The notes under the pieces were generated by a model that saw only the letters and a program-made list of their open reading frames with translations, was not told where the DNA came from and made no database searches. A program made the translations under genes and the position numbers. A DNA stretch of 7,129 nt. Source: Bryobacterales bacterium (GTDB taxonomy: Bacteria > Acidobacteriota > Terriglobia > Bryobacterales > Bryobacteraceae). The stretch spans positions 3,383 to 10,511 of the forward strand of contig PLRZ01000319.1 in NCBI GenBank assembly GCA_003164075.1. Direction: 5' to 3'. Below are positions 1 to 4,331 of the stretch, piece after piece (the stretch's first letter is position 1; the number at the start of each line of letters is the position of its first letter).

Positions 1-20
1 GCACTTGCAGCCGGACACTA

Positions 21-137
21 GTGATCGAGAGGGTAAAACGAACCCGGCAGGTGAGCATCCGCATACCGACGGTGCTGTTCGACTATCTTACCAGCGAAGC
101 AGAGCGATTCGGCATGAGCGTGAGTGAACTCATATGA
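21..137 (+). CDS. Short ribbon-helix-helix (CopG/Arc-like) antitoxin-type protein, possibly truncated
   Basis: The frame reads KRTRQVSIRIPTVLFDYL, then SEAERFGMSVSELI and a TGA. This is a typical RHH unit: a basic N-terminus, a beta-strand with alternating residues (VSIRIP), a first helix, the Gly-Met-Ser turn and the start of helix 2. RHH proteins bind operators as dimers and are often antitoxins. The protein stops right after SELI, whereas most relatives continue helix 2 with Arg and more residues, so it may be truncated. The start is uncertain: GTG at 21 and GTG at 51 are both in frame, and an upstream start outside the window is possible because the frame is open to the left edge. The stop overlaps a downstream ATG as ATGA (134-137), a coupling typical of TA operons, but no recognisable toxin follows. 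Family call by motif only. Confidence 0.5.
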   Translation: MIERVKRTRQVSIRIPTVLFDYLTSEAERFGMSVSELI

Positions 138-229
138 CCGTGATCCTTGCGACCCACCAGTTCAAGAATCAGGATCTCCAGTTGATTGTCGGCGCCGGAA
201 TAAAAGAGCAGCATCTCCACCGGCTTTGA
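134..229 (+). CDS. Doubtful 31-aa ORF translationally coupled to the RHH fragment
   Basis: It starts with an ATG overlapping the RHH stop (ATGA) and begins MTVILATHQFKNQDLQLIV, ending at a TGA. Codon third positions are moderately G/C biased. I recognise no family. Position and overlap suggest the start of a toxin or partner gene whose remainder was lost, since the reading frame ends inside the left 42-bp inverted repeat at 194-235. It may equally be chance. A competing minus-strand frame of 43 codons (214 down to 83, beginning MLLFYSGADNQ with an upstream GGAG) covers the same bases and cannot be excluded. Confidence 0.2.
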   Translation: MTVILATHQFKNQDLQLIVGAGIKEQHLHRL

Positions 230-235
230 CGCCGG
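194..235 (+). repeat. Left arm of a 42-bp imperfect inverted repeat
   Basis: The reverse complement of 194-235 matches 705-746 at 34 of 42 positions without gaps, counted by hand. Shared cores are CGGCGTCAAA, CCGG and GCTGCTCTTTTA. The two arms face each other around the ORF at 311-604. They could be terminal inverted repeats of a small (about 550 bp) element, or remnants of a duplicated, inverted gene end. No target-site duplication is obvious at the outer edges. Confidence 0.5.
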
Positions 236-310
236 GGAAAAGGAGCCCCAGTGGCGGGGACGCGGTATACACTCTACACAAGATTCTAAATTCAGCTTGG
301 CGCCACAGGG

Positions 311-604
311 GTGCCGGCGCTACCATCGTGCTTGCGCCAACTGGTCGAGTTCTCGCGGACGGGCTTTCGGACGTGCGCGGTGTTCTTGATGCAGGGCCGC
401 GATACCCAGCGCGTTTATCGTCTGTACGACTTGACCAAAGCCCACCACATCCCGCCTGATCAGGCGTACTGCGATGCGGGCAACGTCAACAGCGCCGGTG
501 AACTCAACCTGGTAATCGAATCGGCCCGGCCGGACACCAAGCACATCCGAGACTCCATTGATCGTGCTCGTGCTGACGGCGCAGGAGGGTTACTTATCGA
601 GTAG
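311..604 (+). CDS. Hypothetical protein, possibly a C-terminal fragment (unrecognised)
   Basis: A GTG-initiated frame of 97 residues ends at TAG. Its third codon positions are strongly G/C biased through about 540 (GGC, CGC, CAG, ACC, AAC, GTC runs), which favours real coding over the antisense frame. The central part reads GRDTQRVYRLYDLTKAHHI, then PPDQAYCDAGNVNSAGELNL, and looks like a folded soluble domain. I do not recognise the family. There is no Shine-Dalgarno before 311 and the residues before LRQLVEF look arbitrary, so this may be the tail of a longer gene whose 5' part was lost. It lies between the two 42-bp inverted repeats. The following 100 bases show no clear coding frame. Confidence 0.35.
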   Translation: MPALPSCLRQLVEFSRTGFRTCAVFLMQGRDTQRVYRLYDLTKAHHIPPDQAYCDAGNVNSAGELNLVIESARPDTKHIRDSIDRARADGAGGLLIE

Positions 605-754
605 ACGCCGACGCTTTACTGGCACCGACCACGTGCCGCGCCACCGCTCAAATCGCCGCGCGGGTCCGGGTTTGGGTGCCTCGGAGTCGAGGTCGGCTCT
701 CCCTACGGCGTCAAAACCGGCGAAAACGCTGCTCTTTTAAACCGGCGCTAACAT
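605..754. other. Intergenic stretch without a supported gene
   Basis: Only short overlapping frames cross this interval. One plus-strand frame ends GVEVGSPYGVKTGENAALL and a TAA at 747-749, reading through the right arm of the inverted repeat. The left arm in reverse complement encodes a related string (GVKAGGDAALLF), so the repeat may be the end of an old coding sequence rather than a regulatory element. No promoter or terminator is convincing. Confidence 0.4.
705..746 (-). repeat. Right arm of the 42-bp imperfect inverted repeat
   Basis: Partner of 194-235: 34 of 42 bases match its reverse complement. It ends 8 bp before the VanZ-derived fragment at 755. Confidence 0.5.
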
Positions 755-838
755 CGAGGAGAGTTCCGAGGACGAACATCGAAAGGCCTGCCACGATTCC
801 TCGGCGTTTATCCCGAAATCCGATCACCGGCGGAAACG
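755..838 (-). pseudogene. VanZ-like gene fragment (about 25 residues)
   Basis: Read on the minus strand this encodes PVIGFRDKRRGIVAGLSMF then VLGTLL, almost the same string as the middle of the VanZ-like pseudogene at 2159-2550 (VIGFRDRRRGIVVGLSMF). At DNA level 755-828 aligns ungapped to 2284-2357 with about 11 mismatches in 74 bases. Only this internal segment is present. The plus-strand recombinase fragment starts within about 10-20 bp of its end, so a rearrangement junction lies near 830-847. It cannot make a functional VanZ domain because neither the HF motif nor the E..Q.F.PGR motif is present. Confidence 0.7.
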
Positions 839-1175
839 TCAGGCAATATCTGGCGATTCGCGGAAAGGTCGAGCCCGATGAGCTGGGCACTCCGCTGTTC
901 ACAAACGCCGCCTACCACCCGCATCGTTTGGATCGGGCCCGGATTCGGCTCCGCACCTCTGAGTGTCTGCGCATGGCGGGGCTCAAGCGGCTGGGCGTTT
1001 CCGACCACGCGCTGCGCCACACGGCCGCGACATTGGGCTATCTGCATACCGGCGATCTGCGCGCTGTGCAGGAGGTTTGGGGCACGCCGACCCGCGCATG
1101 ACCTCACGCTACGCGCACGTGGTGGATCTGGCGAAGCGGAATCCGGCGCTCTTCATCCCGGTCAAGGTGGGGTGA
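838..1175 (+). pseudogene. Tyrosine recombinase/integrase, C-terminal catalytic fragment with frameshift (copy 1)
   Basis: Site-specific tyrosine recombinases cut and rejoin DNA through an Arg-Lys-His-Arg-His/Trp-Tyr active site. From 838 the frame reads QYLAIRGKVEPDELGTPLFT and on to DHALRHTAATLGYLHTGDLR, which carries the conserved HxLRH box II. Near the run GTTTGGGG (1075-1082) the frame breaks. In the next frame GHADPRMTSRYAHVVDLAKR continues with the second His and the nucleophilic Tyr, to a TGA at 1173-1175. Restoring one base at the run rejoins the two halves as ...VQEVxGHADPRM.... The N-terminal core-binding domain and the first catalytic Arg are absent; upstream is VanZ-derived sequence instead. 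As it stands the protein is inactive. A second copy lies at 6808-7129 in the same orientation. Confidence 0.85.
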
Positions 1176-1198
1176 TGCGTATCCTGGCGTGGGCTTAG

Positions 1199-1218
1199 TT
1201 GCCACCCAGTTGTGGCAA
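1199..1218. promoter_or_regulatory. Inverted repeat upstream of the MNT-HEPN operon, candidate operator
   Basis: TTGCCAC and GTGGCAA form a perfect 7-bp inverted repeat with a 6-bp spacer (CCAGTT). It ends 21 bp before the ATG of the nucleotidyltransferase gene. The position suits an autoregulatory operator, or a hairpin in the 5' leader. No good -35/-10 pair is visible with it. A purine-rich GAGGG at 1225-1229 lies 10 bases before the ATG and can serve as ribosome binding site. Confidence 0.5.
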
Positions 1219-1239
1219 ACTGAAGAGGGTTCTAGAGAC

Positions 1240-1563
1240 ATGCGCGCTACGCGGCTCGAACAGATATTGCGGGAGTTTCGTGACGGTCTTGAGCAGATTT
1301 ACGGCTCTCGACTTATTCGGGCCGTACTGTTTGGCTCCCAGGCGCGGGACGAAGCCAAACCGGATTCGGACATTGACGTGATGCTAGTTCTGCGGGGACT
1401 CGTCAATCCTCACGAGGAAATCCGTCGGCTTTCGGTCTTCAAGGCTGAGCTGTGCCTGAAATACGACGTGGTGGTTTCGTGCGTGTACGTTTCCGAAGCA
1501 GAGTACAGTCAGGATGGAACTCCATTACTGCTCAACGTTCGTCGCGAGGGAGTTCCGGTTTGA
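1240..1563 (+). CDS. MNT-family minimal nucleotidyltransferase antitoxin
   Basis: A 107-residue protein of the minimal nucleotidyltransferase family, the antitoxin half of MNT-HEPN modules. In the characterised MntA-HepT system the antitoxin transfers AMP to the HEPN toxin and silences it. The signature GSQARDEAKPDSDID (residues 32-46) fits GS-x10-DxD exactly, with Gly32-Ser33 as nucleotide-binding turn and Asp44/Asp46 as metal ligands. A third acidic strand may be KYDVVVSCV near the C-terminus. The ATG at 1240 is preferred over an in-frame start at 1189 because it follows a purine-rich GAGGG and gives the usual family length. The stop overlaps the HEPN start (TTGA, 1560-1563), so the two proteins are almost certainly co-translated. 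Catalytic residues look intact. Confidence 0.9.
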   Translation: MRATRLEQILREFRDGLEQIYGSRLIRAVLFGSQARDEAKPDSDIDVMLVLRGLVNPHEEIRRLSVFKAELCLKYDVVVSCVYVSEAEYSQDGTPLLLNVRREGVPV

Positions 1564-1976
1564 CCGACGCGCAGAGTGGTTTGCTCAGGAAAGCGCATCG
1601 CACCGTACAATCGGCTCGGCTGCTACTGACTGACGGCGACTATGACGGCGCTGTTTCACGAGCCTACTATGCGATGTTTTATGTGGCGGAAGCCCTTCTG
1701 CTGGCGAAGGGCATGACATTCTCTAGCCACTCGGCTGTCATATCGGCTTTTGGAAAGGAGTTCGCCAAGCCTGGGACAATACCAGGGGAATATCACCGCA
1801 ATCTGCTGGATGCCCAGGAAGCAAGGAACGCAGGCGACTATCAAGTCGCCTCACACCTAACCGAAGAAGAGACGCTGCAACACATCACCCATGCGGAACA
1901 ACTCCTGGACGTGGGTGAGAAACTGCTTCTAGAGAATCCAGACACCTCCGGCCCGGTGGGTCACCACGAGGGATAA
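1560..1976 (+). CDS. HEPN-domain toxin (UPF0332/COG1895 type) of an MNT-HEPN pair
   Basis: A 138-residue all-helical HEPN protein, the presumed RNase toxin partner of the upstream nucleotidyltransferase. The family hallmark SRAYYAMFYVAEALLLAKG lies at residues 33-51, followed by SSHSAVISAFGKEF and the EARNAGDY segment (87-94). I chose the TTG start at 1560 because it overlaps the antitoxin stop as TTGA, follows a GAGGGAG ribosome site (1546-1552) at 7-base spacing, and puts the first helix in place; no ATG precedes the conserved motif at a sensible distance. The canonical RX4-6H ribonuclease motif is not found: the nearest arrangement is Arg89 with His99 (R-x9-H), and the UPF0332 branch usually shows RxxxDY here. 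The last residues (DTSGPVGHHEG) are encoded by a 23-bp repeat and may be a late extension. Confidence 0.88.
   Translation: MTDAQSGLLRKAHRTVQSARLLLTDGDYDGAVSRAYYAMFYVAEALLLAKGMTFSSHSAVISAFGKEFAKPGTIPGEYHRNLLDAQEARNAGDYQVASHLTEEETLQHITHAEQLLDVGEKLLLENPDTSGPVGHHEG
1942..1964 (+). repeat. 23-bp perfect direct repeat, copy 1 (inside the HEPN 3' end)
   Basis: A 23-base word beginning ACACCTCCGG and ending GGTGGGTCAC occurs here and identically at 2078-2100, 136 bp apart. In this copy it supplies the HEPN residues from Asp-Thr-Ser to Gly-His. It contains a weak CACC/GGTG dyad. Flanks of the two copies differ on both sides. Confidence 0.85.
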
Positions 1977-2158
1977 GGTAAAGGTTGCGCGCGTAAAAGT
2001 GGGAACTAGTTAGGCGCGGGTGTATAACGGCGTGCACGGGCGCACGAGACTGTGATCGCGTCGGTAAACATGCGAACACACCTCCGGCCCGGTGGGTCAC
2101 AAATGAAGCAATCAGATTGGATCAGGGATCAGCCGCACAGGAGGGAATTAGACGCGGC
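1977..2158. other. Intergenic region between the convergent HEPN and VanZ-like genes
   Basis: No supported gene. It holds the second 23-bp repeat copy, a short AACTAGTT palindrome (2004-2011) and a GC-rich stretch. No hairpin followed by a T-run is seen for either convergent gene. Confidence 0.5.
2078..2100 (+). repeat. 23-bp perfect direct repeat, copy 2
   Basis: Identical over all 23 bases to 1942-1964. The 136-bp offset and unlike flanks suggest a copied junction or an interspersed repeat, not a simple tandem duplication. Confidence 0.85.
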
Positions 2159-2550
2159 TCAGGGGATGGCGATCAGCGCGCGGAACGGCAGGCCCAGCAA
2201 TGTGCCGCAACTGACGCCGACGCCGTTGGCAATGACGTCTCCGAGTTCCACGGCGCGGCCGGGCGAGAAGTGTTGGCCGCCTTCGAGGAGAGTTCCGAGG
2301 ACAAACATCGAAAGGCCGACTACGATTCCACGCCGCCGATCACGGAATCCGATCACCCGGCAGGAATGACACCGTCAGGTAAACAACCAAAATGTTGCAG
2401 TCTGTCCCAGATGTCGAGGCGGTTGATCGCGACCATGAGGGGAGACGCGGCGGGCGCCAGGGAGCCGATGACAACGCAGCAGATCAGCACGGCCCAAAGG
2501 GCCAGGAGCAGGGTGCGATTGTTCGGCTCTCGATGCATGCTATCGTTCAC
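2159..2550 (-). pseudogene. VanZ-like membrane protein broken by two frameshifts
   Basis: VanZ-like proteins are small integral membrane proteins, first known from teicoplanin resistance and mostly of unknown role. From a GTG at 2550 (AGGAAG nine bases upstream) the frame begins MNDSMHREPNN, has a membrane helix (TLLLALWAVLICCVVIGSL) and reaches WDRLQHFG, the D...HF motif. It then runs to a stop at about 2353. Removing one base of the AAA at 2381-2383 gives HFGCYLTVSFLP. Removing one base of the CCC at 2356-2358 gives VIGFRDRRRGIVVGLSMF, VLGTLLEGGQHFSPGRAVEL and GDVIANGVG, the conserved E..Q.F.PGR...l.D...N..G signature, ending with TGA at 2159-2161. The related fragment at 755-838 has no extra base at the second site, which independently supports an insertion here. 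It follows mazF on the same strand by 44 bp. Confidence 0.8.
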
Positions 2551-2594
2551 TGGCGCGTGCTTCCTTTTTCGGTTGGGGGAACGGAGGAACCGGC

Positions 2595-2924
2595 TTAGGG
2601 TGGGGACAGGCCGAGTTGAACGCGGATCGCTCGTTCCACGGCGCGGATGTCATCGGGCGACAGTGTTGCCACCCTGGATTTGAGCCGCTGCTTGCTGATG
2701 GTGGAGATCTGGTCGGCCATTGCCTTTCGGGGTTCGCCGTTCAGATCGATTGCGGCCTCACACGGGTAGACTCGCGCGATATTGCTCGTGATCGGAACCA
2801 CCTGAACGCGATTCAGGTTGCGGTTGGACGCGTCGTTACTCACGATGACGGCCGGACGGGTCTTCTGAATTTCACCGCCAAGCGAGGGACCGAAATCGAC
2901 CCACCACACGTCACCTCGAAGCAC
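2595..2924 (-). CDS. mazF: MazF/PemK-family endoribonuclease toxin
   Basis: A 109-residue toxin of the MazF/PemK family, which cleaves mRNA at short specific motifs and stops translation until neutralised by its antitoxin. The opening [20 protein letters not shown] followed by RPAVIVSND is the family hallmark; the Arg of RPAVIV is the usual catalytic Arg region. VVPITSN and a C-terminal [11 protein letters not shown] follow in the expected order, with the DQ-xxT(I)-xxxRL strand-helix. Length is normal. The start is a GTG at 2924, chosen because it lies just before the conserved RGD and because the gene overlaps the antitoxin by 14 bp, indicating translational coupling. No disruption is seen. 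The upstream partner is an RHH protein, not the AbrB-type MazE of E. coli, so the substrate motif cannot be predicted. Confidence 0.95.
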   Translation of the reverse strand: MLRGDVWWVDFGPSLGGEIQKTRPAVIVSNDASNRNLNRVQVVPITSNIARVYPCEAAIDLNGEPRKAMADQISTISKQRLKSRVATLSPDDIRAVERAIRVQLGLSPP

Positions 2925-3150
2925 GGGGTTCCGTCAGGGCATCGCCAACCACGCCTTCGCACCACTCCAGCGCCTCTTTTTCGCGCGCGTGGTCGGCTGC
3001 CATTTCGCAGTAGGCAGCTTCGGTGTCCTGCGGCAGGACGTGGGGGCGCGCGAGTTTCTCAATGAACTGGCTAATCCGGCGCCGACCGATGGTGCGGTGA
3101 AGACCTTCATAGACGGCCTCACTGACGGTTATGGTAAGCTTCCGCTTCAT
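2911..3150 (-). CDS. RHH antitoxin partner of MazF (MazE-like)
   Basis: A 79-residue antitoxin read from ATG at 3150, preceded by AGGAAAG at good spacing. The N-terminus [19 protein letters not shown], then [13 protein letters not shown], is a ribbon-helix-helix DNA-binding domain: an alternating beta-strand, helix 1, a basic turn and helix 2. The C-terminal part (from about residue 38: [20 protein letters not shown] and on to [11 protein letters not shown]) is acidic and helical, as expected for the toxin-blocking tail that wraps around MazF. In such pairs the antitoxin represses the operon through the upstream palindrome, and here a perfect 9-bp inverted repeat lies directly before the ribosome binding site. 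Longer in-frame upstream extension exists but has no start signal and would read across the operator, so I reject it. Confidence 0.88.
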   Translation of the reverse strand: MKRKLTITVSEAVYEGLHRTIGRRRISQFIEKLARPHVLPQDTEAAYCEMAADHAREKEALEWCEGVVGDALTEPRASR

Positions 3151-3157
3151 ACACTTT

Positions 3158-3182
3158 CCTATACGTATCATACACGTATAGG
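3158..3182. promoter_or_regulatory. Palindromic operator/promoter of the mazEF-type operon
   Basis: CCTATACGT and ACGTATAGG form a perfect 9-bp inverted repeat around a 7-bp spacer (ATCATAC). It ends 8 bp before the antitoxin start. On the minus strand the centre reads TATGAT (3172-3167), a good -10 hexamer, so repressor bound to the palindrome would cover the promoter. The ribosome site AGGAAAG begins at the palindrome edge. No clear -35 is visible. An RHH dimer pair on the two half-sites is the expected ligand (inference). Confidence 0.75.
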
Positions 3183-3313
3183 GGCTTCCTCGCTCTGCTC
3201 CGTTTCTGAAATCCAGTTCTTCCGGGCATTCTGGATCGCTGCCCCCAAGGGAACGAAACCGTGGTTTCTTTCCCTTGGATCCCTTTCTTCGCTTCCCGAT
3301 GAGACGCCAAAGT

Positions 3314-3616
3314 TCAGGCCGCCTCGGAACGGGGTCGCACGGCGCGTTCAATCTCTTTCTGTTTGGCTTGTCTGGCCACGCGGAGCTCGTAATGTACTTG
3401 AAGCTTCAGCCAGAATTCGGGCGTCGTCCCGAGATAGCGGCCTAGCCGGAGAGCCGTGTCGGCGGTGATGCCCCGCCGGCCTCGCACGATGTCATTCAGC
3501 CGGGCGGCATCGACCGCCAAGTGCTTGGCGAGCTGGTTGACGCTCATGGCGAGCGGGATCAAAATCTCCTCCCGGATGATTTCTCCGGGGTGTATCGGTG
3601 TCAGGAGTTTCGGCAT
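3314..3616 (-). CDS. higA: HigA-family XRE antitoxin
   Basis: A 100-residue antitoxin of the HigA/VapI group. It opens with PIHPGEIIREEILIPLAMS, the family's hallmark start, then a helix-turn-helix (VNQLAKHLAVDAARLNDIV, with recognition helix around DAARLNDIVRGRRGI), then TADTALRLGRYLGTTPEFWL, which packs the dimer. The C-terminal tail is rich in Arg, Lys and Glu. It neutralises the toxin encoded just upstream and represses the operon. ATG at 3616 has AAGGAG ten bases upstream, and that ribosome site overlaps the toxin's TAA stop (TAAGGAG), so translation is probably coupled. The toxin-first gene order is the normal higBA arrangement. Length and motifs are complete. Confidence 0.95.
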   Translation of the reverse strand: MPKLLTPIHPGEIIREEILIPLAMSVNQLAKHLAVDAARLNDIVRGRRGITADTALRLGRYLGTTPEFWLKLQVHYELRVARQAKQKEIERAVRPRSEAA

Positions 3617-3630
3617 CAGGTCTGGTCTCC

Positions 3631-3909
3631 TTAATGGTAATCGGCGATTTCCACATCGTCGGCGTTGCCATCTGCCCAGGTGAAGCAGATGCGGTATTGG
3701 TCGTTGATACGAATACTGTGCTGCCCCTTCCGGTCCCGTGGGAGTGTTTCGAGCCGGGTACCGGGCAAGAGGGCCAAGTCCAGGAGGTTCTCCGCCTCAT
3801 CGAGCATCGTCAGTTTACGTTGGGCCGTGCGCTCGATAGCCTTGTATTTCTTCGAGAACTCGTCGCGGAAGAGCTTTTCCGCCTCGGGGTCTCGAACCGA
3901 GCGAATCAT
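3631..3909 (-). CDS. higB: HigB-family (RelE/ParE-fold) mRNA interferase toxin
   Basis: A 92-residue toxin of the HigB branch of the RelE/ParE superfamily, which cleaves mRNA on the ribosome. Visible blocks in order: a helical first half (EKLFRDEFSKKYKAIERTAQ then RKLTMLDEAENLLDL), the LPGTRLETLPRDRKGQHSIR strand region, and NDQYRICFTWADGNADDVEI followed by ADYH at the end. The last segment gives the conserved R-I-(C/V)-F-x-W and the C-terminal DYH, with the likely catalytic basic and His residues. ATG at 3909 is chosen: it begins the conserved part, and an upstream extension in frame has no homology. No Shine-Dalgarno precedes the ATG. The antitoxin gene starts 14 bp after its stop. The protein looks intact. 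Confidence 0.94.
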   Translation of the reverse strand: MIRSVRDPEAEKLFRDEFSKKYKAIERTAQRKLTMLDEAENLLDLALLPGTRLETLPRDRKGQHSIRINDQYRICFTWADGNADDVEIADYH

Positions 3910-3910
3910 G

Positions 3911-3944
3911 TTTATAGTGTATAGCGTAAAACGATTAACATCAA
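3911..3944 (-). promoter_or_regulatory. Candidate promoter/operator of higBA, possibly giving a leaderless mRNA
   Basis: On the minus strand TTGATG (3944-3939) and TACACT (3921-3916) sit 17 bp apart and resemble -35 and -10 boxes. Transcription would begin about seven bases downstream, at or next to the higB ATG (3909). An 11-bp dyad, TATA-GTG-TATA (3913-3923), overlaps the -10 box and is a plausible HigA site. Half-site identity is short, so operator status is tentative. Confidence 0.45.
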
Positions 3945-3967
3945 GCGAGAGATTGCGACTGTCCGCG

Positions 3968-4159
3968 CTATTCCCACGCCAGGACTTTCGCCTCCCGGGT
4001 CGCGCGCCCGCCGCCGGTGGGCGGCGCAACGGGCAGCGCGTAGCGGCGCAGGGCCAGTGTTCCGAGCAGGGCGAATTCCGTGAGGCCGTGGGCGAACTCG
4101 ATCGGCGTGATGGATTTCTTGCCGGCTTTGCACATGCGTACCCACTCGGTGTAGTGTCT
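3968..4159 (-). pseudogene. C-terminal remnant of a Gfo/Idh/MocA-family oxidoreductase
   Basis: The frame from 4159 reads RHYTEWVRMCKAGKKSITPI, then EFAHGLTEFALLGTLALRRY and ends KVLAWE at a TAG (3968-3970). This matches the C-terminal end of Gfo/Idh/MocA dehydrogenases, where H(Y/F).EW..ACKGG, LTE..LLGN.ALR and a final LEWD recur. These enzymes oxidise or reduce sugars with NAD(P), and are often secreted in carbohydrate clusters of environmental bacteria. The N-terminal Rossmann fold and the EKP catalytic motif are absent. The open frame continues upstream to 4306 but with unrelated sequence, so a breakpoint lies near 4160. Position downstream of the propeller and GH105-like genes on the same strand fits an old carbohydrate operon. 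Confidence 0.65.
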
Positions 4160-4331
4160 GAGTGGCGGTCCCTGTTTTCGCAAATGCGGGATTTTCGTAA
4201 TAGCGGTGGTTGAGGCCGGAGGGCCTTTCACCTGGCCGGCAACGAGGGCGAGAGAATACACGAGAGGAGCGCGGAACAGAGTCCGAAGTTTCACGATGAG
4301 GCTCATTATCGCTCGCGTTTCGAGCGCTTGT
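4160..4331. other. Intergenic stretch between the propeller gene and the oxidoreductase remnant
   Basis: No supported gene. It contains AT-richer bases around 4175-4200 (TTTTCGCAAATGCGGGATTTTCG-like sequence with a small CGCA/TGCG dyad) and a 5-bp hairpin AGGCC-GGAG-GGCCT at 4213-4226. Neither makes a convincing terminator for the minus-strand propeller gene. The left end is the breakpoint of the truncated oxidoreductase. Confidence 0.4.

Noticed and set aside
320..544. Minus-strand 74-codon frame opposite the hypothetical ORF
   Set aside because: Weaker third-position bias than the plus frame, no ribosome site, no family pattern.
2009..2015. GTTAGGC, matching the integron attC core (GTTRRRY)
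   Set aside because: No complementary RYYYAAC at a proper distance and no folded attC stem. The nearest ACCTAAC (about 1855-1861) is inside the HEPN gene and too far. No other attC-like sites follow the TA modules.
2616..3065. Plus-strand 149-codon frame
   Set aside because: Antisense to the MazF/antitoxin pair, which has clear family motifs on the minus strand.
4213..4226. Hairpin AGGCC-GGAG-GGCCT followed by TT on the plus strand
   Set aside because: Only a 5-bp stem, no real T-run, and no plus-strand gene to terminate.
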